Shown: positions 51,244 to 60,852 of the stretch, one piece after another
Position numbering within the stretch: the first letter of the stretch is position 1
Layout of the letters: every line of letters begins with the position of its first letter
DNA from: Myxococcales bacterium
GTDB lineage: Bacteria; Myxococcota_A; Polyangia; Polyangiales; Ga0077539
Reading direction: 5' to 3'
Assembly: GCA_016793325.1 (NCBI GenBank)
Contig: JAEUKI010000052.1
Span: 682,001-746,000 of the forward strand
Length of the DNA: 64,000 bases
Made by a program: the position numbers and the translations under genes
Notes under the pieces: generated by a model
Database searches by the model: none
Told to the model about the DNA's origin: nothing
Seen by the model: only the letters and a program-made list of their open reading frames with translations

Positions 51244-54060
51244 CTACTCGGCGCGCGCCGCGTCCATGAGCGAGAGCGCGGCTTCGCGCGGGTCGGCGAG
51301 CACGATGCGGTCGCCCTTGCGGACGAGCGCGTTGAACTCGGTATCGACGCGGTAGACCGCCGCGCCGTGGGCGCGGATCGCGCGCTCGCGATCGGGGTCG
51401 AGGGCGGGGCGTTCCATCGCGTCGAAGGCTGCGCGAGCGTCGCGGCCGATCGAGGGCGCGGCGAGCACGAGCCCGACGGCGGGGTTTGCGAGCGCGAATC
51501 GATAGCAATCCGCCGCGCTGATCGGCGCGGTGTTCGAGCCGTGCACGGGCGCGAGCAGTCGCGTGTAGCAGAGCGCGGTGAACGCGATCGCGCCTGCGTT
51601 TGCGCGCTGAACGGCGGGCCACAGCTCGCGTTCGGCGCCGGTGTGCGCGGCGTTGTAGCGCGACATCACGACGTCCCATCGCCGCTCGGCGAGCGCGCCG
51701 ATCGCGAGCGACCGAAGGTGCGTCGAAAATCCGTGGGCCGCGATCTTTCCCTGCTGTTTGAGGGTCTCGAGCGTCTCGAAGGCTTCGCTGTCCAAGCGCG
51801 CGGCCGAGCGCGCCCAGTACAACAAAAACACGCCGAGCTGATCGACCTTGAGCACGCGAAGGGCGCGCTCGACGTCGGACACGATCGACGCGCGGTCGGC
51901 GTGATACGTTCCCGCGATGATGTGAATGTCGCTTTTCTTTGGAGACTTGCGGACGAATCGCGTGAGCGACACGTATCGAGGCTCCCAGAAGAACGCGTTC
52001 ATCCCGCGCTCGCGGCCCTCGATGAAGACCGACTCGGGCGGGATCTGCGCGCCCGAAAACGCGATCGGCGCGAGCGAGAGCGAGGTCTTTCCGAACGGGC
52101 GATGCAGCGCGTCGGGAAACGGCGCGTAGTCGCGGCGCTCGCGCGGCGCTCGCTCTTCGATCGCTGGAGCGCCGGAGACGAGCTGCACGCGCGCGCGGTC
52201 TCTCTCGGGCAGAACGAGCGACACGGCGGCGACCGTGGCCTTCATCGTCGGGTCTTTCGCGAGGCGCTCGAGCGTCGCTGCGGGTGCGTCCGATGCGCGC
52301 GCGATCCACCCGAGCGCGACGCCGAGCGACCTCGGAGGAACGAGCCCTCGGTCGATCGCGTTCGTCACGGTGGCGGCGATCGTGGACGAACGTTCGAGTG
52401 TGTCCGCCGCGGCGGCGCGGACCATGGGGCTCGTGTCGGCTTCGCACGCGAGCAACGCGACGAGCGACGCGTCGTCGGTCTCGGGCGCGAGCAATCGCGC
52501 TGCGCGCGCGCGAATCCACGCGTCGCGATCGGCGCTCGCAGCGAGGCCTACGGCGAGGACGAACTCGGGGTCGAGCTCGCGTCGCGCGGCGCACACGCGG
52601 TCGATCGCGATGCGTCGCACGGTGACGTCTGGCTCTCGCTCGAGCACCATCGAAGCGTCGTCTGCTTCGATGGCTGCGGCGCGGACCCACGGATCGCGGT
52701 CATTCGTGAGGGCGACGCGCTCGTGTTCGCCGAGCGCGCCCACGGTGCGGAGCGCGTCGACCGCGGCTCCGCGCACGAAGGGGTGCGGATCGGCGAGCAG
52801 CTCGCGGAGCGTCGCGACGTCTTCGCGATCGACCGCGGCTCCGACGAGCGCGACGCGAGAGGGCACCGAGGCCGATCGACGATCGACGCGCGCGAGCGCT
52901 TGCGATGCGAGCGGGTGGCGGATCGAGCGGAGCGCGGCGATCGCGGATTCGCGAACGGCGCTGTCTTTGTCGTCGACCATCGGAGCGACGATGCGCGCCG
53001 CGTGCTCGGGGCTGTCGGCGAACGAAGGCGCGGCGTAGGCGACCGCAGACCGAACGCGCGCGTCGGGGTCGTTCGAGCGCGCGAGCACTGCCGGAGCGAG
53101 CTGCGTCTGGTGCGCGTCGGTGGCCGCGCGAATGGCCCACGCGGCGACGCCGGGGAGCTTCGACTCGACGGCGGCGACGGCGACGGCGATGTTGTCTTCG
53201 TGCGCGAGGCGCAGGACGCGGCGCGCGCTCTCCGCGGCGTGCGGGACGCGAGGTGCGTCGAGCCAGCACGCGGCGCCCGCGAGCGCGATGCGGTCGCGAC
53301 CGCGAACGAGGCCGCGGATCGCGAGCTTTCGAAGCGGCTCGTGCGATTCGCCGAGCATCGCGACGAGGCGCTCGGGCGGAGGGGGATTCTGCGCCACGCG
53401 CGCGGTCATCACGGCGGGGTCGTCGTCGTACCAGGGGTCGTTTTCGAACGTCTCGTGGTCGCGCGCGATGTCGAGCGACGGCGTGACCATCGCCCACCGT
53501 GCGCGGAGAAACTCGATCGCTCGGCGCGCCGCGGGCGTGTCGAGGGGCTCGGCGAGAACGCGCGCGCGCGTGTCGTCGTGCGACTGGCCGAGCGCTTCGA
53601 GCGCCAACACGGCCGCGTGGCGCACGCGCCAGAACGGGTCTTCGAGCGCGGTGAGCAGCACCGTTGTCGCAGAGAAGCCCGCGAGCGCGGCGTACGCGAA
53701 GACCGCGGTGCGTCGCACGAACCAACGCTCGTCGGACGTCGCGAGCTCGGCGATGGCGGGAGCGCTGTCGACGGCGCCGTTCTTCGCCAGGGCGCGAACG
53801 ACGGCGTCGCGCACGAGCGGCGATGGATCTCTCAGGGCGTCGACGAGGTGCCCGCCGACGGCGGGGTCTGCGAAGCGCGCGAAGGCTTCTGCGGCGGCGA
53901 CGCGCGGCGCGACCGCGCGATCGAACAGCAACACGGCGCGGAGATGAAAAGATGTGTCGCGATCGACGGGCGCGATCGAACAGGCGCGCGCGCGCACTTC
54001 GGCGCGCGGATCAAAGAGGTCGCTAGGCTCGAAAGGAGCGCGGTTGGTCAGTGGGCTCAT
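51244..54060 (-). CDS. HEAT-repeat protein fused to a degenerate aldo/keto reductase domain
   Basis: 938 residues. Residues 1-620 are HEAT/PBS-lyase-type repeats of about 30 residues (VRDAVVRALAKNGAVDSA, VRHAAVLALEALG, VRSAVAYAA, VRESAIAALRS, VRGAAVDALRTVG, VRAAAIEAD, VRAAAADTLERS). Residues about 653-938 look like an AKR barrel: GKTSLSLAPIAF, LETLKQQGKIAAHGFSTH, SRYNAAH, IAFTALCYTRL. Of the AKR tetrad only the Tyr (EPRY) is recognisable; the Asp position has F, the Lys and His positions have other residues. It probably lacks normal reductase activity. The partner gene ends 3 bases before its ATG. Confidence 0.85.
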   Translation of the reverse strand: MSPLTNRAPFEPSDLFDPRAEVRARACSIAPVDRDTSFHLRAVLLFDRAVAPRVAAAEAFARFADPAVGGHLVDALRDPSPLVRDAVVRALAKNGAVDSAPAIAELATSDERWFVRRTAVFAYAALAGFSATTVLLTALEDPFWRVRHAAVLALEALGQSHDDTRARVLAEPLDTPAARRAIEFLRARWAMVTPSLDIARDHETFENDPWYDDDPAVMTARVAQNPPPPERLVAMLGESHEPLRKLAIRGLVRGRDRIALAGAACWLDAPRVPHAAESARRVLRLAHEDNIAVAVAAVESKLPGVAAWAIRAATDAHQTQLAPAVLARSNDPDARVRSAVAYAAPSFADSPEHAARIVAPMVDDKDSAVRESAIAALRSIRHPLASQALARVDRRSASVPSRVALVGAAVDREDVATLRELLADPHPFVRGAAVDALRTVGALGEHERVALTNDRDPWVRAAAIEADDASMVLEREPDVTVRRIAIDRVCAARRELDPEFVLAVGLAASADRDAWIRARAARLLAPETDDASLVALLACEADTSPMVRAAAADTLERSSTIAATVTNAIDRGLVPPRSLGVALGWIARASDAPAATLERLAKDPTMKATVAAVSLVLPERDRARVQLVSGAPAIEERAPRERRDYAPFPDALHRPFGKTSLSLAPIAFSGAQIPPESVFIEGRERGMNAFFWEPRYVSLTRFVRKSPKKSDIHIIAGTYHADRASIVSDVERALRVLKVDQLGVFLLYWARSAARLDSEAFETLETLKQQGKIAAHGFSTHLRSLAIGALAERRWDVVMSRYNAAHTGAERELWPAVQRANAGAIAFTALCYTRLLAPVHGSNTAPISAADCYRFALANPAVGLVLAAPSIGRDARAAFDAMERPALDPDRERAIRAHGAAVYRVDTEFNALVRKGDRIVLADPREAALSLMDAARAE

Positions 54061-54063
54061 GGC

Positions 54064-54474
54064 TTACTCCTCGTCGTCGCTCCCGCGGCCGCGCGCGGCG
54101 TCGTACTTCGTCATCTTGGTGTCCAGGCGTTCGCGCACGGACGCTCGGATCTGGTCGGCGTTGGCCGTCAACGACTCGGGCAACCAGAAGAAGAGAACGC
54201 GCCCCGAGGCGCACACGAACTCGCGTACGAACACGTCGCCGTCTGCCTCGACGCGGACCTGCGCTGGCTTGATCGCTTTGCGGTGCAAAGACGGCAGCGG
54301 CGAGGCCTTCGCGTGCGCGGTGACGTTGATGAGTTTGGACGTCAGCGTCTTGAACGACGCTTCGACGTCGCCTTCGAGGAGCTGCGCGCGCGCGGCGCGT
54401 TCGCGGAGCTCGATGTTGGCCGGGGATTTGTCGAGCTCAGCGATCAGCTCGGCGGCAGTTTTGCTATCAGCCAT
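54064..54474 (-). CDS. Small protein of unknown function, coupled to HEAT-AKR gene
   Basis: 136 residues. N-terminal 40 residues are helical (ELIAELDKSPANIELRERAARAQLL), a TPR-like helix pair, followed by a beta-rich section (QVRVEADGDVFVREFVCASGRVLFFWLPESL) and an acidic tail. No catalytic motif recognised. It ends 3 bases before the HEAT-AKR start, so the two are translated together and may form a complex. ATG at 54474. Confidence 0.72.
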   Translation of the reverse strand: MADSKTAAELIAELDKSPANIELRERAARAQLLEGDVEASFKTLTSKLINVTAHAKASPLPSLHRKAIKPAQVRVEADGDVFVREFVCASGRVLFFWLPESLTANADQIRASVRERLDTKMTKYDAARGRGSDDEE

Positions 54475-54525
54475 GCGGACGGGTACTCCCTCGCGGCCCG
54501 CGAGAGTACTACTGCCGCGCGTCGG

Positions 54526-55512
54526 TTAGTTAGTCGTAACCGAGAGCTGGTAGAGGTTGCGCAACCCTGGACGATACGTCCCCACCCACACGGCGTACGA
54601 CCCGGTGACGCTCGCGTTGAAGAACACTTCTGGGTTGAAGTTGCCGTTTGCGTCGTCGTTGCACTGGACCTGACCGTTCGGCGCGCGAACGAGCAGCGTC
54701 GTGTCCGCTGCGCTCGTGACGTTGAACCGGAGCGGCAGCCCCGCGGCTTGCACGACGACGGCGTGCGACGGAGCGCGGTTGATGAAGCCTGCGCAGCCCG
54801 ACTGGAGGTCGGACGCTGCTTCGCTGCCGCCGGTGCGCGAGCGAGCGCGTTGCGTTCCTGCGGCTGCGATGCGAACGGCGGGTCCCGACGGGCGCATCGC
54901 GGCGGCTCGATCGAGCGCTGGGTTTTGCGCGGGCGCGGGCGTCTGCGTTGTGTTTTGCGGGTTGTTCCACGGGGACGAGCCGTTGTTCGGCGGCGTGTTG
55001 GGGCGCGTCGGCGTCGAGCCCTGTGGGGTGAAGCGAACTGCGTTGGGGCGTAGTTGGTTGTTGGTCGTGTAGACGAGGCCGTACTGGATCTGCTCGCTCT
55101 CACGGTACGTGCCGACGTAGACGTCGTACGAGCCGGCGGGGAGGCGAAGGTCGAGCATCGGTTGGTTGTTTCCGCCGCGGTCGTCGTCGCAGTAAACTGT
55201 GTTGTTCGGGCCAACGATCGCGAGCGTGATGTCCGCGTCGTCGGCCGCGACGGTGAAGAACCGCACGCCCTGCAGCCCAGCCGTGGTGATGCGATGCTGC
55301 GGCCGCTGAGGAAAGTAGCCTCTGCACTCTGGGCCGATGCGCGCCGCAGCGACGGGACCGCCAGCGACGCCGCGGACCATGCCGGGATCCGGCGAAAATC
55401 CAGCGTTGATCGCGAGCGCGGTCGTCTGCGCGAACGCAGAGGGCGCGGCGACGAGCGCCGAAGAGACGAGCCATGCGGCGACGTTGAAACGCGAGTAGCT
55501 GTTGGATCGCAT
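54526..55512 (-). CDS. Exported protein with two pre-peptidase (PPC)-like domains
   Basis: 328 residues. Signal peptide (cleavage about residue 28, SAFAQT). Two related beta-sandwich modules, about 65-150 and 240-328, each with a C-N/D-D-D-x-G-x-N loop and the closing SY-D/A-V-Y/W-V-GTYR strand, joined by a Pro/Asn/Gln-rich linker. PPC domains are accessory modules on secreted enzymes and surface proteins; here they stand alone. The paralogous modules show internal duplication. Probably periplasmic or surface; ligand unknown. Confidence 0.82.
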   Translation of the reverse strand: MRSNSYSRFNVAAWLVSSALVAAPSAFAQTTALAINAGFSPDPGMVRGVAGGPVAAARIGPECRGYFPQRPQHRITTAGLQGVRFFTVAADDADITLAIVGPNNTVYCDDDRGGNNQPMLDLRLPAGSYDVYVGTYRESEQIQYGLVYTTNNQLRPNAVRFTPQGSTPTRPNTPPNNGSSPWNNPQNTTQTPAPAQNPALDRAAAMRPSGPAVRIAAAGTQRARSRTGGSEAASDLQSGCAGFINRAPSHAVVVQAAGLPLRFNVTSAADTTLLVRAPNGQVQCNDDANGNFNPEVFFNASVTGSYAVWVGTYRPGLRNLYQLSVTTN

Positions 55513-55748
55513 CGGTGGACAGTTCGCTCCAGCTCCGTGAGACGGAGGTAGGGGCGAACATATTCCCGATGGGGTTCGCGGTCACGAAGTCGGCGGTCGG
55601 CGCATGGTCAGCGCGCTGCGCTCGACGTCGGAGCGAGCCGAGCGCGACGCCCCGTTCGAAGGACTACACGCGGTGAGCTCACTCGTGGGAAAATCCCGAG
55701 AAGCTCAGCCCGCGTGCAGCCAACGGACGGCGGAGCCGCGGTCGGCGA

Positions 55749-58547
55749 TCAGAGGGTGTTCGGGCAGAGCTGCGGGTTGAAGGACAAGCCGCCCTGCACT
55801 GGAACGGTCATCGTGTCGTCGTCGATCGACAAGATGAACTGAACGAGGTTGCGGACGTCCTGCTCGCGCGTCGCCGCGTTGGTCAGGAAGTTCGCGGAGA
55901 ACGCCTGGTAGTGCGTCTGGAACACGGTCGCGAACGCTTCTTCGAGCGTGCGCGCGTTTCCTGCGTGGAAGTACGGAGCGCCGAGGCCCATGCCCACGAG
56001 ACCCGGCGGCGAGAAGCCCGTGAGGCCCTGCGCTGCGGCGGTCATGTTGGCGCGAACTTCGTTGACCGTCACGCCCGCGGGCGCGACGGGGGTCGGGACA
56101 CCGCCGGCCATCGCGGGAGCGCCGATGGTTCCGACGCTGCGGAGGACGCAGTTGATCTGGTCGTTGGCCGCGACGATCATGGAGTCGGCGTTGGTGAAGC
56201 GCAGCGGTGCGGCGGCGGTGGCCGCGGGGGGATTGAGCGCTGCGAATCCGCCCGTGAAGCCTGTGTAGGTCATCGTTCGGAGCGTTCCCATCGCGCTGTT
56301 GGTGGCGGCGCTGGGGACCCAGAAGCGACGTGCGGTCGTCCACAACGGACCGCCGTGGCAGCCGCCGCAGTTGTGCATCTCGAAGAGCGCGCGACCGGCC
56401 GTGACGGCCGCGGCGTCGAGGTTGGTCGGACGACGCGGCGGACGGATGGTCTTTACGTACTCGTCGATTTCGTTCCAGTCCTCGAGGACGTTGGTGACCG
56501 TTCCGCTCGGAGCTGCGGGAACACCGGTGCGGATCGATTTCGCCGAGCCGTTGAGGCCCGCTTGTGGCGTGAGCGTTCCGATGGCCGGGGCCGTCACGGC
56601 CGTGCCGTCGAAGATGATTCGATCGCCGGCGCCGGGCGGGGTGCTCACGGTGTGGACGATCGCGCCCAACCCGCCGGAGTTACCGCGGGTGTTGAGCTCG
56701 AAGTCGTGGACCTCGTCGAAGATGCCCGTCCAGTTGAAGACGCGCTGCTCGGTGCCGCCGCGGTTGAACGAGGCGTCGAGCGAGGTGGTCTGGCGCGGAC
56801 CGCGCGCGAAGAACCACGTGACGTTGTCGGACAGACCGTCGGGGTGACACGCCTCGCACGAGTTCCATCCCTGACCGCGGAGCGACCAGCGACCGAGACC
56901 CGTGACGAAGAAGCGTCGACCGAGGTTGACGGTCGTCTCTGCGCCGGCCGCAGGCGGGTTGTCCGACGCCGACGCGCTCGCCGCCGACTGCTCACCGAGG
57001 TTGAGCACGGACACGTTGCGGGTGTTCTCGTTGATCACGAGGCCGCGGTTGGTGGCGTGGGCTGCCGTCGACGCGAGCGCGATGCCGACGGGGAGTCGGC
57101 CCGCGTTCGCGCCCGCGAGGGCCGCGAGGTTGATGAAGTTCGACGTCGGGGTGCCGACCTCCGAGAGCGTTCCGTCGGCGGCGAAGCGAACGCGGAACAC
57201 CGCGTCCGAGCCGTACGCGCTGACGTATCCGACGTTGGTGCCGTTCACGAACTGGATGTCGTTCACGATGAGCGGCATGCGGCGGGTGCCGTCGTCCGCG
57301 GTCATGCGCGTCGTGTACTGCGCTTGGAGCCGCTGGTTGAGGTTCACCTTCTGCGAGGCGATTTCGGTGTTGGTCGCCGTGTCGACGACGTTCAGCACCG
57401 CGTGGATCTGCGTCTGGAAGTTACGGACGTCCGTCGTCGTCCCCGTGACCACGGGCCCCGTGGGGCCGCGCGGCGACTCGCAGACGCTCGTCACGTAGAG
57501 GCGGTTGTTGTTGAGCGCCAACGAGTAGAGCTGGTTCGGGAAGCAGCCTGTGTCGTTGTTCGCGCTGTCTTGAAAACCTGTGTTCGCGAGCGGCGCGAGC
57601 GTGATCAACGCGCCCACGGCGCCGGTGCCCGCGTTGAAGCGGTACACCACGCCCTGGCGGTTCTGATCGAACTGCGCGTCGCCCGAGGGAACGCCGGTCG
57701 TCCGCGACTGCGCGAAGAACTCCGAGACGTACACGGTCTCGTCGTCGTCGTTTCCGTCGCCGTTGTTCGTGACGACAAGCGAGCGCGGGTGCGCGAGCGC
57801 TGCGCGCGCCCGGCCGGCGCCCATGGCCGTCGGCCCGAGGAGGCCAGACTCGCCGAGCGCTGGGTTGAGGTCGACGGTGCGGGTCACGGTCATGTCAGCG
57901 GTGTTGATCACGCTGACCGTTCCGTTGTTGTAGTTGGCCACGTAGAGCGAACGACCCGTTGGCGAGATCGCGATGCCCGTCGGCTCGCTGCCGACCGTCG
58001 CGCGCGTCGCGGCGATCGCAGGTGTCCCGCGCACGCCGGTGATCTTGATCACTTGTTGGGCGCGTCGAAGGATCACGTACGCGGTGTCGTTGTCGTTGCC
58101 GATCACCGCGGCCCAAGGCTCGGAGTCAGCGCCGACCATCGACGCTGGCAAGAGCGCGGTGCGCGCCGCGGTCGGAGGGTTCGCCGCGAAGTCCGTGCGG
58201 AAGATCGCGACGGTGTGCGACGTGCGGTTCACCGCGACGGCGTGCTGATCGTCCGACGTGAGGACGATCGCCGAGCCGTTGGTCGGCAACGTGCGCGCGG
58301 TCGCGGGCGTGCTTCCATCCGTTGGAACGCCGGTGTCCGACGGGACGCCGGTGTCCGTCGGCGACGGGCTGTCGGTCGGGACGCCCGTGTCTTCGGGCGT
58401 GGTGTTGTCGCCGCCGATGTCCGTCGGAACGCCCGAGTCCGCGACGTCCGGTGTCGCGTCCGGGTTGGACGGCGGCGGCGAACACGCGGCGAGGAGCAGC
58501 GCTCCTGCGAAGGTGATCAGCGCCTTGGGTTGAAGGTGTTTACGCAT
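55749..58547 (-). CDS. Di-haem c-type lipoprotein with YVTN-like beta-propeller
   Basis: 932 residues. Lipobox LLLAACS (Cys about 22), then a Thr/Pro/Asp/Gly repeat linker (PTDTGVPSDTGVPTDG, about 40-80), then YVTN-like propeller repeats (about 90-500, with GTVSVINTADMTVTRTVDL and AVAVNRTSHTVAIFRTDF), then a cytochrome domain with two CxxCH haem sites, CEACH at about 561 and CGGCH at about 727. It resembles outer-surface di-haem CcP/MauG-type proteins attached to a propeller. GGGGA precedes the ATG. Electron transfer on the outer membrane or periplasmic peroxidase activity are the main options. Confidence 0.88.
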   Translation of the reverse strand: MRKHLQPKALITFAGALLLAACSPPPSNPDATPDVADSGVPTDIGGDNTTPEDTGVPTDSPSPTDTGVPSDTGVPTDGSTPATARTLPTNGSAIVLTSDDQHAVAVNRTSHTVAIFRTDFAANPPTAARTALLPASMVGADSEPWAAVIGNDNDTAYVILRRAQQVIKITGVRGTPAIAATRATVGSEPTGIAISPTGRSLYVANYNNGTVSVINTADMTVTRTVDLNPALGESGLLGPTAMGAGRARAALAHPRSLVVTNNGDGNDDDETVYVSEFFAQSRTTGVPSGDAQFDQNRQGVVYRFNAGTGAVGALITLAPLANTGFQDSANNDTGCFPNQLYSLALNNNRLYVTSVCESPRGPTGPVVTGTTTDVRNFQTQIHAVLNVVDTATNTEIASQKVNLNQRLQAQYTTRMTADDGTRRMPLIVNDIQFVNGTNVGYVSAYGSDAVFRVRFAADGTLSEVGTPTSNFINLAALAGANAGRLPVGIALASTAAHATNRGLVINENTRNVSVLNLGEQSAASASASDNPPAAGAETTVNLGRRFFVTGLGRWSLRGQGWNSCEACHPDGLSDNVTWFFARGPRQTTSLDASFNRGGTEQRVFNWTGIFDEVHDFELNTRGNSGGLGAIVHTVSTPPGAGDRIIFDGTAVTAPAIGTLTPQAGLNGSAKSIRTGVPAAPSGTVTNVLEDWNEIDEYVKTIRPPRRPTNLDAAAVTAGRALFEMHNCGGCHGGPLWTTARRFWVPSAATNSAMGTLRTMTYTGFTGGFAALNPPAATAAAPLRFTNADSMIVAANDQINCVLRSVGTIGAPAMAGGVPTPVAPAGVTVNEVRANMTAAAQGLTGFSPPGLVGMGLGAPYFHAGNARTLEEAFATVFQTHYQAFSANFLTNAATREQDVRNLVQFILSIDDDTMTVPVQGGLSFNPQLCPNTL

Positions 58548-58835
58548 TCGTTCCCCTGGTCTTGTTCGAGGTTAGTTGAGTATTCGAAGCGAGAAAGTGG
58601 TTCGAGTCGAACGTCCACAGAGATACAAATTGCGACGATCGCCGACGCGGTGTTCACCACGCGGCGTTCCTCGATTCAGTTGTGTCCTCTCCGACTCCGG
58701 CTCCGCTGGCAGGTGCGTCGAGACGACCTGCCACCATGTAACGCCCTCCATGGTCGAGCGGATCGAGCGTGGCGTCTATCGAAAAGACCGACAGTCGATT
58801 GTAAAGCCCCCCGACACAATCTGACCGCGCGCGGC
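58548..58835. other. Intergenic region between the di-haem lipoprotein and OPT genes
   Basis: 288 bases. A hairpin GGCAGGT / ACCTGCC (58708-58732) with an inner CGTC/GACG stem lies about 105 bases after the OPT stop on the minus strand and may be its terminator, though no T tract follows. The rest presumably holds the promoter of the di-haem lipoprotein; no convincing -10/-35 pair is seen. Confidence 0.45.
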
Positions 58836-60851
58836 TTACGATGCGAACAGGCCCACGAGCGTGAGGATCGCGAGCGCGACGCCCATCAAGCTCTCGCCAG
58901 CGATCACGCCGGACGCGACGGCGACGGTGTAGCGCTCGCTGAGCTGCTCGTTGCGTCGCGCGATGCCCCACGCGATGAGCGCGCCGAGGAACATCGCGAA
59001 CGAGTCCTTGAAATCGATCACGAGCGCGATGCCGAGGCCGGTCGACGACGGGAGGTACTTCTTGGTCTTCGGCCAGAACTCCTCGAGGGTCGCGAGGATC
59101 GCGCCGAGCACCGCGCCGATGAACATCGCGTGCTTCGCGTAGAGCGGGAGCGCGTCGAAGCCCTTGGTCAACAGCTCGGCGACGCTCTTCCACGTCACCG
59201 CGGCGGGCGCGGGGATCGTCGTTCCGAGCGCGTGCGCGGGGGCGATGACCTTGTAGATCGGCACGCAGGCAATGGCGCCCGCGAACACGCCGAACATCTG
59301 CGCGATGAACTGCTTTCGCGGGCTTCCGCCGAGCAGGTAGCCGGTCTTCAAGTCCGTGAGCAGATCCGCGGAGTGACTCGCGGCGCCGGCGGTCACGTTG
59401 GCCGTCATGAGGTTCACTGCGGGCTGAGTGGGCGCGAACCCGCCGAACATCAGCTGCGTGATCTTTCCCATCGCGCCGATCGGCGTGATGTCGGTCTCGC
59501 CGGTCGCGCGCGCGGCCACGATCGAGAGCACGAACGTCAGCAGCACCGCGCCGATGCCGATCCACCACTTGATCCCGAACAGCGTGCTCTGGAGCAGCAC
59601 CGTCGCGACGCCGGACAGCACGAAGCCCGTGACGAACCAGTTTCCAGGGACCTCGATGGACTCGAGCTTCTTCGCGGTCTCGTCGGTGCTCGCGGCGCTG
59701 TCGACGGGCTTTCCGACGATCGATCGAAACCGATCGCCCAGGCCCGCGAACGCGCGGAGCACCATGCGCCAGCGAAACCCGAAGGACAAGAGTCCCGCCG
59801 TGACCATGAGCGCGGTGCCGGGCCACACGCTCCATTGACCGCGGAGGGCGGCGAAGAGCATCGGGGCGTGTCCGGGAGGCGTGCTCACGGGAATGTGGTG
59901 GCGCGCCTTGATCGCTGCGGGCGTCATGTCCGCGACGCCGCGAACGACGCGCTCGAAGACACCCTGATCCACGAGCCACGGCGCGATCACGAGGTAGTTG
60001 ATCACCGAGCCGAGCAAGAGCGACGCACCAATTTTCAAGCCGATGATCGCGCCCGCCGCGAGCATGAGCGACGAGGGCGCGAGGCCCACCGAGTAGCTCG
60101 CGAGGGGGTAGCCCTTCAGCATCACGGCTGGCGCGAACAGCTCGGGCGCCTTCCACGTCTTCCACTGGATGAGCCAGTGCGCGGCTTTGGTGAGGGCGCC
60201 CGCGTTTGCGAGGGACTCGCGCGGCGCGGCTTCGGCTTCGGTGACGAACTTCAACGCCGCGCCGAAGAGGCCCGTGTACAAGAGCGCGCGCGCGCGGAGC
60301 ATCGCGTCGCCGCCCTTCGTGTACATGCTCTTCAGCGTCTCGGCCGCCGCCACGCCCGAGGGAAACTTGAGCTGCTCGACGTTGATCAGCTGTCGCTTGA
60401 GCGGAACGGCCATCACCACGCCGAGCACGGAGATGGCAGCGAGCCACAGCATCATCGACAGCGCGCCCATCTTCAGGTGCGCGAGCGACGGGTCCTCGCG
60501 GATCATCATGTCGAGCGCTGGGATCGCGCTCACGAGCCCCGCGGAGGACATGTACCCCGCGGCGGACGCGCACGAGGCCATCGTGTTGTTTTCGAGCGCG
60601 GTGAACTCGGTCTTCGCGATCCCCACCCGATGGAGAAACGACATGATCGCGAACGCGAGGATGCTCGAGGTGATTGCGACGCCGAGACCCCAGCCGATCT
60701 TCAAGCCGACGTAGAGGTTCGAGAAGCTCATCACCGCGCCGAGGATCATGCCCAGCACGACGGCTCGCACGGTGAGCTGCGGATCTTTGTCGCCGCGGTA
60801 GACGGTCTCTAGCCACTCGCGGTCGCGTCGTTCGATTTCTGCCTGGTCCAT
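58836..60851 (-). CDS. OPT-family oligopeptide or metal-chelate transporter
   Basis: 671 residues with about 14-16 predicted helices. The typical opening LTVRAVVLGMILGAVMSFSNLYVGLKIGWGLG, the middle GATALV-like segments and the late helices place it in the OPT superfamily, which moves oligopeptides, siderophore- or nicotianamine-like metal chelates. One base separates its ATG from the end of the nikR gene, so the transporter is probably translated with a nickel sensor and regulated by nickel. Substrate is thus likely a metal chelate rather than a peptide. That is inference from the pairing. Confidence 0.93.
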   Translation of the reverse strand: MDQAEIERRDREWLETVYRGDKDPQLTVRAVVLGMILGAVMSFSNLYVGLKIGWGLGVAITSSILAFAIMSFLHRVGIAKTEFTALENNTMASCASAAGYMSSAGLVSAIPALDMMIREDPSLAHLKMGALSMMLWLAAISVLGVVMAVPLKRQLINVEQLKFPSGVAAAETLKSMYTKGGDAMLRARALLYTGLFGAALKFVTEAEAAPRESLANAGALTKAAHWLIQWKTWKAPELFAPAVMLKGYPLASYSVGLAPSSLMLAAGAIIGLKIGASLLLGSVINYLVIAPWLVDQGVFERVVRGVADMTPAAIKARHHIPVSTPPGHAPMLFAALRGQWSVWPGTALMVTAGLLSFGFRWRMVLRAFAGLGDRFRSIVGKPVDSAASTDETAKKLESIEVPGNWFVTGFVLSGVATVLLQSTLFGIKWWIGIGAVLLTFVLSIVAARATGETDITPIGAMGKITQLMFGGFAPTQPAVNLMTANVTAGAASHSADLLTDLKTGYLLGGSPRKQFIAQMFGVFAGAIACVPIYKVIAPAHALGTTIPAPAAVTWKSVAELLTKGFDALPLYAKHAMFIGAVLGAILATLEEFWPKTKKYLPSSTGLGIALVIDFKDSFAMFLGALIAWGIARRNEQLSERYTVAVASGVIAGESLMGVALAILTLVGLFAS

Positions 60852-60852
60852 G

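Noticed and set aside
51367..55053. A plus-strand open frame of over 1200 codons opposite the HEAT-AKR gene
   Set aside because: Low-complexity Arg/Glu-rich shadow frame without motifs.
55911..60812. A plus-strand open frame of more than 1600 codons
   Set aside because: It is the exact antisense of the di-haem lipoprotein and OPT genes, Arg/His/Asp-rich with no domain; an effect of high GC.
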